NCBI RefSeq assembly: GCF_004359215.1
Contig: NC_090614.1
Location: 1,310,385 to 1,374,384, forward strand
Origin: Bremia lactucae
Taxonomy: Eukaryota > Oomycota > Peronosporomycetes > Peronosporales > Peronosporaceae
DNA length: 64,000 nt
Direction: 5' to 3'
Positions 20,536-31,305 of this stretch are shown here, piece by piece (position 1 is the stretch's first letter; every line of letters starts with the position of its first letter). The notes under the pieces are model-generated. The model worked only from the letters and a program-made list of their open reading frames with translations. It ran no database searches and had not been told where the DNA came from. The translations under genes and the position numbers were made by a program.

Positions 20536-21095
20536 TGTAATGGGATGTGCCGTTACATAAGTATAATATTCTATGAGAGGAATAATAAATATTAGTTCAT
20601 ATGAGAGGAATAATTAATATCAGGTCCTATGCGAGGCATAATTAATATTATTTCCTATGAGAGGAAATAAATAAAGAAGTACAAAAAAATATCTTTATTA
20701 ATTTTTACTTAAATAGTATTACCAGATTGGTAATATTGATGAAATAAGACATTAGCTTTCTTGATTGGTTGATTTAAGTCTAAATCAAACCCGCCAATCA
20801 TTACAAGACACGATTGTGCGGTGCGCAAGAAGGCGCCATACTCAATCAATTATTAATATAATAAGTTCAGTAGTAGATAGAACATCGTTATGGAGGAAAC
20901 TAATTATATTAAAACAGTTAAGTTTTTCTCTATACTAAAGCCTTAGTCTAGACCTTTAAGCTAAAGACTTTTACCTTAATAGAAATCTTCCTCTGTATCT
21001 TTGTGTACGTGAAGTTTTGAGGCACCTAACCTTATCTGTAATCAGTGTAAGGTTGACTAGTACTGATCAGTACTAGTGAAAGGTGCCCAGTTACA
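20536..21095 (+). repeat. B1 5' LTR
   Basis: It starts TGTAATGGGATGTGCCGTTACA, itself a near-palindrome, and ends GGTGCCCAGTTACA. A perfect 22-bp palindrome (half-site ACTAGTACTGA, 21,056-21,077) precedes the end, enclosed by GGCACCT (21,021) and AGGTGCC (21,081). Confidence 0.85.
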
Positions 21096-21115
21096 CCTAG
21101 CATTCCGTAGTCCGT
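21096..21115 (+). promoter_or_regulatory. B1 primer-binding site region
   Basis: CCTAGCATTCCGTAGTCCG follows the LTR after a 2-nt spacer as in Ty3 elements. It is a mutated form of the sequence CCTGGTAGCACTTTGTAGTCCG found after the LTRs of A1, A2, B2 and D. The TGGTAGCA part could pair with the 3' end of an initiator-tRNA-like primer. Confidence 0.55.
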
Positions 21116-21143
21116 TCAACGACCTACGCACGTTCCATCCAAC

Positions 21144-22200
21144 ATGGACAGGTTGGATGAAGAAAGAGGGAGCTTTTCAGCCCGTCAAGAAGGCTATCAC
21201 GCTGCGCGTAAAGGGTTTACTCTTTTGCATGACCTTGAATGGAGAGTGATTGAACGAATGAGCTCGGTCGTAGGCAAGCCAGCCGTTGGCGCCATGCTGT
21301 ACAATCTGGAGAGAGATAATAAGCATGAATACAACACGAACATGACGCGGCCCGAAAGAAAGTAGCCTCGCTTCACCAGCAAGGCTGTTAACACGCGGGA
21401 GTGTTCAGAGAAAAGGGTGCTCAACAATCCAGAACTGTTGAGATAGCGCCATGTATATACTGCTTATACGCCGACGCTTCCGCGTCGACCCAAAAGCTTG
21501 AAGATCGAAACCTCTAAGCTTTAGGCATTCGAAGGCGACTCCCTTTTAAGATGGTTAGTCGAATTAAACGACGCCATAGAGCTCGCCGTATCAGTAATGA
21601 TGCGACGAAAGTAAAATTTGGCATGTCCAACTTAGCCGGACGTGCCAATCTTGGGCCTTGGGGCTCAAGCTTCACTACCCATTAGTTTTTGGGTCGTGTG
21701 AGATCTTAAAGACCCGGCTATGACAACATTTGAGCCATCACGTGCCGAATTCAGGCTCGAGCCGAGCTCCTGTATTTGAAGCAGAGCAAGCGTGACATTC
21801 ACGCTTATGCCTGGTCAGTTTATCGTTAGTTATCCAATTGATGAACAAACACGTAATTGTGTATATTAAAGGTCTTGTAGACGGACCTGTTAGACCGCCT
21901 GTTCCGGCTAGAATTAGAGTCACTCAACCAAGCGATATCTTTAGCGGAACAGGAGGACTTCAGTCTGAAACAGCTTTTCGTTCACTCGGCTGCATATCGT
22001 TCACCAAGACGACAAGAAAACGGAGGTCAAGAAGCCATGAATGTCTTGTATGTAGCGAGCGAAAACCTCGCCCTTCAAGTTCCAAACGACTACAGAAATA
22101 TAATCGGTGTCAAAAGACGCGCCACTACGCCTATGAGAAAAGTGCACCACGGCCTGAGCCTAAGAAAACTGAGCAAAAGACCGACCTCTCGCTAAGATAG
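21144..22200 (+). pseudogene. B1 gag
   Basis: It opens MDRLDEERGSFSARQEGYH, like gag starts at 41,483 and 54,492, and stops after 73 codons. Capsid fragments follow in other frames (about 21,480-21,700). The zinc knuckle near 22,095-22,150 reads RCQKTRHYAYEKSAP, where the intact pattern elsewhere is CHRCQKLGHYAHEC; two of the cysteines are lost. Confidence 0.7.
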
Positions 22201-22249
22201 TAGATGACGCGAATTTGACGCTGTTGCAAAATCGCAACGGCGAGGCGGA

Positions 22250-22930
22250 TTGTAAAAAACCGGTCGGGGTCAAAAGGTGCAGAGCGCACTACTGATCCAA
22301 CATCGTCAAAATTATTTGCAGGCCTTTTGACGAATGTTGCTCCTCACACACAAAAATTGTGAGTAGCTGCCCCAGAGGATGAGATTAACCTCATCACCAT
22401 GAGAATAAGTTTCCACTTGAGTCCCTAGTCGATTGTATGGCGTCGAATAATTTTATTAGGTGCCAATCGCTAGAAGATCGGAGTCTCAAGTTTATTGCGC
22501 GATATCCCGCTAACTTGGATGACAGTGCGCCTGGTAATAGGCACATCTGTAACAGTAAAGAAACGGGTAATTGGTATCCAATACACGTGAAAGGGTAAAC
22601 AGTACGATTATGGTTTCATAGTTAAAGATGTGGATGACACAATTGATATCATCCTTGGTTTATCATGGCTCAGTAAGTACGAGCAACGTATAAATTGGCA
22701 ACATCAAGCCGTGACGATGCCTGTCTCTTATCCATCAGATGACCAACTAATGAACGTCTTGGAGCGTCCACAAGCGTGTAATGTCCTACGAGTGAGTGCG
22801 ACTTGTGAGTCGGTCGTTTGCATGACTGCACAAGACCTCAGTGTGAATACCCCAAATACTGTGAAGTTAGATCCCGGCGGCTGTGCACAAGCACAAACAG
22901 CGTCGAAGTCCACCATTGTGACGTGAAAAT
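22250..22930 (+). pseudogene. B1 aspartic protease region
   Basis: The C-terminal half is readable (DTIDIILGLSWLSKYEQRINW then HQAVTMP and a Cys-containing spacer) at 22,635-22,926. The catalytic Asp-Ser/Cys-Gly region near 22,430 is interrupted by stops. Confidence 0.65.
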
Positions 22931-23149
22931 CCCACCGCTAGAGGCAGTTGAGAAAGATACTCTCTGAATAAAACATGAAGGAATAAATCCCTACAATTGA
23001 TATCGGTATAAGTCCCCGGAAACCTGTGGTCAAAGGTACCCAGGTACCATAAGAAATAAGTTTCAAAGTTGAAACTGGGACAATAAATGTCTAACTAAAC
23101 AATAGATCAAGTGTTGGCACTTATACACTTGATCTAATAGCGCCTTCGA

Positions 23150-24400
23150 AGTTAACTTCGAAAATAACTCAATTGCCGACACTTGAACCGAAAACGTTAT
23201 TGCGTGATCTGCGTAGTAGCAAAGTCAAGCCGATCTGCGTAGTAGCAAAGTCAAACAGATCTGCGTACTTGTCACAGATGATAATTACGTGGACGATATT
23301 CGGTCAACAACAGTATTTCCTGAGAATAAACGGGTTCTCAGCAACTCATCGATGGACCAAAGTGTCCTCGATAAGAAGACTCGGATTGAAGTTTTACCTC
23401 CCAATTCTGGGATTCTTTAAAGACATACTCCCCTTTTATCAAGATTCAATAGAATATAAGGATGTTGTCCCTGATTCAGTACCGTGCGAGTTGCCTGAGG
23501 ATAGAGGCCCTCGACATGAAATCGACCTATTCCCAGGTTCAAATACTGTGTCTTGAAGCAATGGTCATTGCCTCGTGAACAAGTATAGCGATCGCCAAAT
23601 TCTTTGCCGATCGCTTAGCATGAGAGGAAATCAACTTCCCCACATAGCTCTCCGACCTTATGTGTGCGTAAAGCAACAAGATGATGGCGGAATGTCCATG
23701 CATTCAATAAAGTGAACGCTGCAGCGGTACCGGCTCAAACGCTGATACAACGAAAAGACTTAATCATTGATGGTATGTCAAAGATAACTATCTTTTCGTC
23801 AATGGATCTGATGGATGGATTCTATCAGACCTTACGCGTGAGCAAGATATCCCGTTCACAGCAGTAAGCACCCCAAGCGGTATGCAATAAGAGTGGCTTA
23901 ATATGCCACAGCGACTTAGTAATTTCCTTGCGACATCTAACAGATGGCCTTTAATCTTTTGAGATCGGTTCGGAATTTCGCACCGAGTTATTTTGACGAT
24001 GCCTTCGTCCATAGCAGAGCCATGAATGGAAAGTCGGACGTTGAAGCACTTCGTACCCATCTCCGAAAGGTTTGGACTTTTATGCGTAAGCATAAGCTGT
24101 ATTTCCAGCGTAACTAAGGCAACAAAAAAGTTAAAATCACAATATGGACAAAGAGAGAGGCAAAATGCATTCTCAAGAAGTGTATATTCGTGCAAGCGAA
24201 AAATACCACTTCTTGTGTGCATCGTGGGTAAACACGGTATACACCCCGATCCAGAAAAGATCAGGGCGATCCGTCGATGTATAGGGACTTTGGAAGTTCA
24301 TCGGCTTAGCGGCGTACCTGCACAAGCACTCACGCAATTATGCCGAAATGACAGTACATATTTCCTCTTGTTGAAGAAAACGTAAAGTAGTCATGGAATG
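23150..24400 (+). pseudogene. B1 pre-RT spacer and reverse transcriptase
   Basis: 23,173-23,556 holds the spacer seen also at 42,890-43,140 (TLEPKTLLRDLRSSK, with a short internal repeat of GATCTGCGTAGTAGCAAAGTCAA at 23,204-23,251). RT motifs are scattered over three frames: SYVCVRKATR near 23,660, a YFDDAFVHSR-type catalytic box near 23,990-24,020, and HPDPEKIRAI near 24,240. It is a dead copy. Confidence 0.65.
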
Positions 24401-24965
24401 CTGATTGTCAGCGTTCTTTTAAGGGTATGAAGCAAAGCTTGATGCAAACGCCAATCCTGGCGATTGCAGACCAAGACTCACCTTTTCATGTGGTACGTAG
24501 CGCCAGCGATTTTGCAATCGGCTGTGCGTTAATGTAATATGACACAGACGGTGCAGAGCGCGTCGTCTGTTCTCAATCGCATCAGCTTCAACAGGCTGAG
24601 CTCAACTATTCAGTGAAAATTATTTTATTTGATATAATTGTAATATTAAAGACAAGGAACTCCTTGCCATGAAATACGCACTGTATAGGTTTAGTGTCTA
24701 TCTCTTGGATGATAGACCGTTCGTTATATATACGGACCATGCGTCTTTACGCACGGCCGTAAACAGTCCGCACCTCTCGCATAAAATTGCGAGATGGTTG
24801 TCTTTCTTCGCGAAGTATAATTTGCCCGTGAAGTATAAACCAGGACGTCTTAACGTCGCCGCTGATGCTCTTTCGCACCGGCCCGATTTTGAGCCGGCTG
24901 CTCAAATCAACACTGAGCATAAGGCTATTGTTGCAACAATAAGTGTTACGTCGTCAACATTATTC
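24400..24965 (+). pseudogene. B1 RNase H
   Basis: 24,669-25,040 reads MKYALYRFSVYLLDDRPF, then YTDHASLRTAVNSPHLS, and NVAADALSHRPDF, the conserved gypsy RNase H end (ADALSRRPD). A short AT-rich insertion (about 24,620-24,650) interrupts the upstream part. Confidence 0.75.
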
Positions 24966-25019
24966 GACGACGTTAGAAGAGCTTATCAAGAAGATAAGGT
25001 TCTTAAAGGGTTGATGGAT

Positions 25020-26060
25020 CGCCTTAGAGATCCATCCTAACAATATTTGAAAGGCTTGCCGAAATTGTATGGATCTTTAACAGATCGATACACAACGCGC
25101 AATGCGCTAATGTATAAAAAGCCATTGGCTGGTGATCGATGTACTCTTGTTGATACGATATTCTCGACTCCTTAGTTATCGCGCGAACTCGTCCCTAATG
25201 TATGATAGTAGCCCTCAGATTCATTGCGGAATTAGATGGCAATCCTTGTGTGTTAAGAAACTGACTCTTGGATACGCACGATTGAAAATGGTCACGAACA
25301 ATCTGTAATTCATCCTAAGTAAACAGATGTCAGACAAAGCGGGCAAACCGTATCCTCGAAGAGGTACTTCGGGGATACGTCCACACTTTTACGAGTTGGA
25401 GCGAGTTCTCTCCGATGGTAGAATTTGCCATCAACTAGTCGGTGCATGCTCTTACAAAGCAGACACCGTTTTACGCGAATGGCTTACGCCACCCCCGCAT
25501 ACTCACCTTATTAGAGAGTAACTATTATTCGGGGGGGGTTCGCTCGAGCAAAGAACCTTCTAGCTCTTACCAAAATATTAATATAATTAAAATTGAAGTG
25601 GACAAACTCAGTAATAACAATAATGTTATTACTGCTTTGATAACGATGCTGAAAGACTCAGCATCCAAAGCAATATTATTAATGAGAACGATTATACTTT
25701 CAACAGTGAAGAGATTAATATCTCCGCAGTACGAGCCGGTCGCACTAGAAAAAAATACCGAGTCAGCACGTGATTTCCTGTTGGCTAGAGAAGCAGTGGT
25801 CCGTTTTGTACAGCATTCGATCGCTGATGCGGTGGACCGACAGAGACGGAATACTGATAAAAAGAAAGAGCAACCATACTTTCATTTAATGTTCATGACC
25901 TAGTCCTACTGTCTACGGTAAACCTACCAAAATACGTAGTCACCAATATAGGCTGTAACAAATGCCCAGGTATATCGGCCCATTGCGTGAACTACATCGC
26001 CAAGGCAATGCGTATACGATCGAGCTACCTCGTAGAATGCGTTCGCACCTACGTTTTCTG
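25020..26060 (+). pseudogene. B1 integrase
   Basis: Pieces of the integrase C-terminal half are visible: KPYPRRGTSGIRPHF (25,345) and a stretch parallel to ANRDLEEILRGYVQS elsewhere, then HRQGNAYTIELPRRM near 26,000. The HHCC and most of the DDE core are deleted (the stretch 25,190-25,330 replaces them). Confidence 0.55.
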
Positions 26061-26459
26061 TTGGGCATCTCCGGCCGTACCATCAGTACAAGGCATCTTC
26101 CGATTCCGGATTACACCGGAACGATCTAGGGTATCCGCCAAAGTCTGATGGTTTCGAGCCAGAGCCTTATTGTCTTGGAAAGAGTCTAATTCTCTTGAAC
26201 CAGACGATCCACTCTTTCCTCCAAGGAAACGATCTTCTGACGAGCTGTCACCAGCTCGTTTGAAGAGACTCATGTGTCCTTTCGTTCGCCAGTTGATCAG
26301 TCGCAACCTGCGCAAAATTTATCAACTGGTCACGAGAAACTTTATCAACCGTCACCGCTTACTCGCAACCACGTTATCATGATAAATGTCCTCCCTCAAT
26401 TAATAAAGGGTGCGATCCAAATCACGATGTTGATTCGGGTTCGTCAAACGAGACGAACC

Positions 26460-26700
26460 CCGAAACTCCGACTTTTTGTCTCCATCCACATGCATTGACG
26501 GATTCGAGTGGTGAGAAGCGTTTTCTTGTAAAAAGCTTTTCGAACCACCGTGCGGTAAAGGGGGCTCAAACGAGTTAGTTTGTTTGGTGGCGAGGGCATC
26601 CACCCTCGCATGATAGTTGGGATCCTCGTTTCAACAGATGCTGGACGTCCGGGCTTCGTCGTGCAGTACAACGAGACCGATGCTTCTCGACAGAAGGTTC
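26460..26700 (+). pseudogene. B1 chromodomain
   Basis: The frame reads DSSGEKRFLVKSFSNHRAVKG, a stop, FVWWRGHPPSHDSWDP. This matches the chromodomain at the pol C-terminus of family A (FLVRWRGYPPSHDSWEP at 46,5xx). In chromoviruses it guides integration to modified chromatin. Confidence 0.7.
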
Positions 26701-26789
26701 ATCGGAGAATGAGCGCCTCCGACCCTCGTAGAAGGATTGAGGGTTTTCAATCCCTTGACGCATCTTGTAAGATAAGAGTCCTCCAATGA

Positions 26790-27815
26790 AGATCTTCGCG
26801 GGAATATGCTTCGTTAGGGGCATGACCCGCACCCTTAAGACAGCATGGACCTGAGGCTCCCGACGAGAAGCAAGGCATCCCTGCCTCTCTAGACACATGG
26901 TGCAACTTATAGCGTGCACGACTACGGTCGGCTCACGAACCGTTCACGTAAGCATTTAGCTTGTCAAGCCAGGCCTCACGGCCTATGTTCTGCATATTCT
27001 AGATAAATGCTGTCCAAGCTTGGAACAAAGGTTTGACATCCTTTGGCCGCTTAGAAGAGTACCACCGATGCCGGTAGAAGGCATCGATGAAAAATTCCGT
27101 CTCATGCTCACCAGGCTTGTGAGGCCTGGATGCGTCGAACAACGGAATACGATATTAATCGATGGTCGTACCAGACAACCAAATGAGCTTTCTCTTAGAA
27201 GGCATTCAAGGCCTCTTTTCAGGAGCGAATTGCAACGTATTGCGGTCCCTCTCCAGTTGGCTCATGTTAACGTTAACGTTAACTTGGCCCTTGGAGCGAT
27301 CCCTAGAGTCACTCTTTTCCCGGCGATGCAAACTAGCACCACCACCAACATTCTCCCCTTCCCAACCACTTAGTTCCTGGTAACGCACACTAACGTCACC
27401 ATAGTGATCATCGCCCACGGAGTCATAATCAGATGACTACCCACCAAAGAGGTCCGACGAGTCGAACAACCTAGTCATCACCTCTCTGGTTGTCACGTTA
27501 GAACCCAAACGTTTAACGGACTCGGCCCCGGGTGATTTGGCGGCCTATACAGTAGCCACTGAGTCGGGCAATGCCGGTGACGTGGTCCAGTCACCTACAA
27601 TTGGTGTTGCAGGCGACTTGTCACCGTCACCTGCAATGCCCCTCAACAGATGACATGTTCTAGTCACCTAATATGGGAGTTGGAGGTGATGAATTCCTCG
27701 CAGTAGACGCATTAGCGTCTGCTGAATCATTTGCATTACCAACAGCTGCACTGATCCGTGCAGCTGCCAGCTTTGCAACTTCACAGGCCACACGCGCAGA
27801 CTTGTTAGTCTCCAT
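26790..27815 (-). pseudogene. B1 reverse-strand accessory frame
   Basis: On the strand opposite to pol, an ATG at 27,815 opens METNKSARVACEVAKLAAAR and continues about 55 codons to a stop. The frame then resumes (27,418-27,206) and ends a block in FAPEKRP, equivalent to LAPEKKP in A3. Further toward 26,890 come remnants of the conserved FFHRWYR and REA..P blocks in other frames. It starts about 135 bp from the 3' LTR. The function is unknown. Confidence 0.55.
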
Positions 27816-27939
27816 GTTGATGTTGGGCAAAATCACCTTTCGAAAATAAAGTCGGCATTTTTATTAAAAACGAACAATGCAAAATTACAGGGAAAGAGAT
27901 AATAGTAATTCCTGTCACCCTAAATCAGTCAATACTGGA

Positions 27940-28459
27940 CTGTTGGCTTGGGTGGGGGGGGTCCGTTCTAAAATAAAATCCTATAAGAGAAATAATAAAT
28001 ATTATTTCTTGTGAGAGGAAATATATGAAGAAGTACAAAATTATTATCTATATTAATTTCTACTTAAATAGTTCCAATATTACCAAATTTGGTAATATTG
28101 ATGCAATAAGCATAAGTTCTATTGATTGGTTGATTTAAGTCTAGATCCCCCCCCTACAATTGTTATAAGACGCGATTGTGCGGTGTGCAAGGAGGTGCCA
28201 TACTTAGTTAGAGATTAAAATAATAAGTTCAGTAGTAGATATAAGATCATTACGTAGGAAATTATACACATTAATACAGTTTTATTTTTTCTCTATTCGA
28301 AATGCCTTAGTCTAAACTTTTAAGCTAAAGACCCTTAGCTTAATAGAAATCTTCCTCTGTACCTTTGTGTAAGTGAAGTTTCGAGGCACTTGGCTTTCAC
28401 TGTAATCAGTGTTAAATTAACTAGTACTGATCAGTACTAGTGAAAAGTGCCCCGTTACA
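27940..28459 (+). repeat. B1 3' LTR with preceding G-rich polypurine tract
   Basis: GGGTGGGGGGG (27,949-27,959) lies at the LTR boundary and may be the polypurine tract. The first bases of the LTR are changed (GTCCGTTCTAAA against GTGCCGTTACATAA). The rest matches the 5' LTR, including the 22-bp palindrome at 28,420-28,441, and ends CCCGTTACA. Confidence 0.8.
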
Positions 28460-28941
28460 ATTGTGGTTTTGTAACGAAAATGACTTATTTATGTTATTCT
28501 AGTCCGTTATTGTAACTGTATTAGTGTATTCAAATAGGGCATAAAATATTTTGCCGCATGGACACACCTATTTTACTGCTCCAGCTTTACCATTCGATAT
28601 ATATATATATGTCTAAAAATTTGCTTACAGTACTCATCTAAGAGGGTAGACCAAAACTATAGCAGAGCAGCACAGAATATTCGAAGAATGGCCCTTAATT
28701 TTGTAAGCTTTCAGATGTCGTGAAAGTCATCACTGATAGACAACCTTGATGGACACCCACGAGCTTCAATATATCAAACTCGCCGTTTTTGGGCCGTTGC
28801 TAAATAAAACATTAATACTGTGAGTAGTCTTACAAATCTTAACTCAAGTGCCATGAGACAAGCAAGAACCAGTTTTTAGCGCCTTTCGAATTTCAAGCTT
28901 TGTTATATTACTGCATGCAAAAATAGTTAGAGTGTTGAATT
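28460..28941. other. Spacer between B1 and D
   Basis: AT-rich, with a short (TA) run near 28,596-28,609. I see no gene. Confidence 0.5.
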
Positions 28942-29434
28942 CGTAGCGGTGCTACCTCGCTCCTAAAGTCAGAGAGAGACTTTTAGACTCAAAGAGTTTC
29001 TTAGCTCTATAAAAGTAATGGGTTTAACAACTCAGGGAGTTGTGCAAGCTATTCAAGCTTAATGAACTCAAGTTCAAGGGATTCAGGGGTTCGTAGAACC
29101 AAGTGGCAACTAATGCCCAAAGAGTATATACCTTAAAAAGGTATCTATCTCTTACAGATCAATGCGCAAGCCCTAGGAAGGCAAACGCTTTAAGATAAAA
29201 AGGGGAACTGAACTTTATTTAATTATTTAAAATCTAGAACCTTACCCTAACTAATTAAAATTAGATTTCGGCCGCCAGATTTATATCTGGCGGCGACCAC
29301 ATTTGTTGCCCATACTAAATGGGTTATAAGTAATTAACTATTAAACAATAAATAAAAAGGTACTTTACCCATAAAGTAAAGGTACCACAACAGCTGTTCG
29401 CCAACAGATGTGTCCCCATTACACCCTCCCCCAA
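28942..29434 (-). repeat. D 3' LTR and polypurine tract
   Basis: Its biological start TGTAATGGGGAC is the complement of 29,412-29,423, preceded (29,424-29,434) by TTGGGGGAGGG, the polypurine tract. It shares GTACCTCGCTCC..AAGTCAGAG and TCAGGGATTC-type blocks with the copy at 36,272. The left terminus has CGTAGCGG where the other copy has TGTAGCGG. Confidence 0.75.
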
Positions 29435-29590
29435 CAGACTGTTGACACAGAATGACAATATTCGCTTCATTTTCTCTTTGAGATTGGAACCTAAACAGCT
29501 AACCGTTCGGTTGTGTTTTTCTTTCCTTTGTCCCATGACAATCAAGCGTTAGTCACAGACTCTTAGCACCTTCCTCGACGATGACGGAAT

Positions 29591-30549
29591 GGTAGACTTT
29601 AAAAGTCACCCTCCATCAGAGGATGAGAAACAAGATCGTCGTTCTTACACGCCTTCTCCTCCAGGTGAACGTCGGCGGCCCCGAATTCGTTCCCAGAACG
29701 TGGTGCCGCTGATGTCTTAACTACATTGAGCAGGACACAGGACCCTGAGTCCAACATCATTGCTAACCCGCTCGATAAAAAGCAAGAGCGAGCAATCCTC
29801 CTAAAGGAACAAGCTCGTCGTCGAGCTGCCGAAAAAGTGAAAGCTAAAGCTCATAGTGAATATAGATTTACTCCGGTTAGTGCGGAAGAGCGTCTCAAAG
29901 AGATCGCGGGTCACAGTTTGGCCACCTGGACCTCTAGTTACCCGGCAAGGACGCCGGAGGAGATCGCTGCTCGCGACGCTCTTCATGAGCGATACCTTAT
30001 GCCAAAGGTAATGAATGACGCGAGGTCAGTATCTGACGCGTTTGTGTGATCAATCTGTGGGGTTTCGGTGAACTCAATGAGGGAATTTCCGACGAAAACA
30101 CGAAGGAAATCGAAGTCTCATTTGAGAACTGAGTTTATCGGGCCCGCCGCCTTCGTAGTTTTTGGAATATCAGAGAGTTCGCGGATGTGGCTGATGTTCA
30201 TTTGGAACGAAAGCTGCGCTTTGATTTCGCCAAGCTAGAGGTCAAAGGCCAGTTACGTTCAGCATTTATGCCACAAAACGAAGGAACGTCTAGCCGATAA
30301 TTTAGTGCTTCGGTTGACCGTGCAACCATTGATCGAGCCGCACTGAGGCTATAGATCTACCTAGTACCACTTCTAGTGGTGGAAAGCGTCGTTTGACGCG
30401 AATTAACCCTGCGCTTGGCACTTAAAAACGTCAACGGCGTACAGGCAATCTTGCGAAAGAGGTATCTCAAGCTTCAAAGAGTTTTCAGAAGGAGATACCC
30501 TAGCCACTTCACCAGATACTGGTATTGACCCTTACGACGATGTCGCTTA
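29591..30549 (+). pseudogene. D reverse-strand accessory gene, about 320 codons
   Basis: On the strand opposite to pol, an ATG at 29,591 opens MVDFKSHPPSEDEKQDRRS and a Ser/Pro/Arg-rich segment. After a shift near 29,695 a well-formed charged helical protein follows: GAADVLTTLSRTQDPESN, KEQARRRAAEKVKAKAHSE, RLKEIAGHSLATWTS, ending one block at 30,049. A further shift leads into LWGFGELNEGISDENTKEIE, ARRLRSFWN, ERKLRFDFAKLEV, with a few stops. It ends DPYDDVA at 30,549. The codon pattern and low lesion count suggest long constraint before decay. Its 3' part overlaps the chromodomain in antisense. Function unknown. Confidence 0.6.
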
Positions 30550-30965
30550 AAAAGTTCTCCACGTGAAAGTGAAGGTTCCGCCGCGCATCAAGCAGCGCGG
30601 AGAAGGTCAACATCTCGACATAAGTTTTGATGCCTTAAAGTACGAGGTGCAACTTCCTCGTGAGAGCCTTGCTCGGGTTGAGAGCTCTTTTTGAGGCGGT
30701 TCGGAACCGGCTTTTGTAGCTAAAGCGTCAGCAACCTCGTTTAGAGGGCCAGATGGACATCCTGCTGAGGATGCAGCCATCTGCGGCACGACCGCCTGTC
30801 ACGGAGCAAGCGCCTTTGAGTCCACGTGGGAAGGGTCCCGCAAGCCAACGTAAAACACTTGGTGTGTACACAGCTTGCTAGGAAGCTTTAGCGTGTAAGC
30901 TTGGTCATTCTTGGCCACGACCGTAAATGGTCAAATAAAGCGCGGGCGTAATTTGCTTTTGAAGA
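30400..30965 (-). pseudogene. D integrase C-terminus and chromodomain
   Basis: On the minus strand KLRPRFI-stop-PFTVVAKNDQAYTLKLPS (30,965-30,880) is the gypsy integrase GPY/F-type module. A Pro/Ser/Ala-rich linker follows, and then GQYQYLVKWLGY near 30,500-30,460, the chromodomain core. The chromodomain continues in another frame (ENSLKLEIPLSQDC). Confidence 0.65.
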
Positions 30966-31162
30966 TTGCGGAAACCAAGCTAGTAGTAAAATTTTTAGCG
31001 TTTAATAAAACTTAGTATTCGACCACATAAGAGTTAATACACTTCTGCCTTTGCCATCTGCTTGTTCTTTATGGTTGGCTTGGTTATCAGCCATCGTATA
31101 CGCGGAAAAATTAGTTGCATTTCCCATGAAGTTCAACAAGACATTTTTCTGCGCGATTGGCG

Positions 31163-31305
31163 ATTGCGCGGTGGCTCACGTGATGCGTCAGCACCGTGCC
31201 TACGTGCCCCATTACTTTGACGATGTATTCGTGCATAGTAGGGCCGAGGACAGGCTGAGCGCAATAGAGTCGCACAAGCGTCATTTAGATCCCTTGCATG
31301 CCTTA
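31163..31305 (+). mobile_element. Family E reverse transcriptase fragment inside D integrase
   Basis: A plus-strand stretch reads VAHVMRQHRAYVPHYFDDVF, then VHSRAEDRLSAIESHKRHLD, the same protein as the E element at 51,640-51,770. The flanks on both sides read as D integrase on the minus strand. Confidence 0.7.

Larger units (their letters stand above)
20536..28459 (+). mobile_element. Ty3/gypsy chromovirus B1, complete outline but decayed
   Basis: LTRs lie at both ends (20,536-21,095 and about 27,950-28,459) in the same orientation. Internal order is gag, protease, RT, RNase H, integrase, chromodomain, reverse-strand frame. Five flanking bases, ATCGT before and ATTGT after, may be a target-site duplication with one later change. 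Every coding part carries stops or shifts, so the element is not autonomous. Confidence 0.85.
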
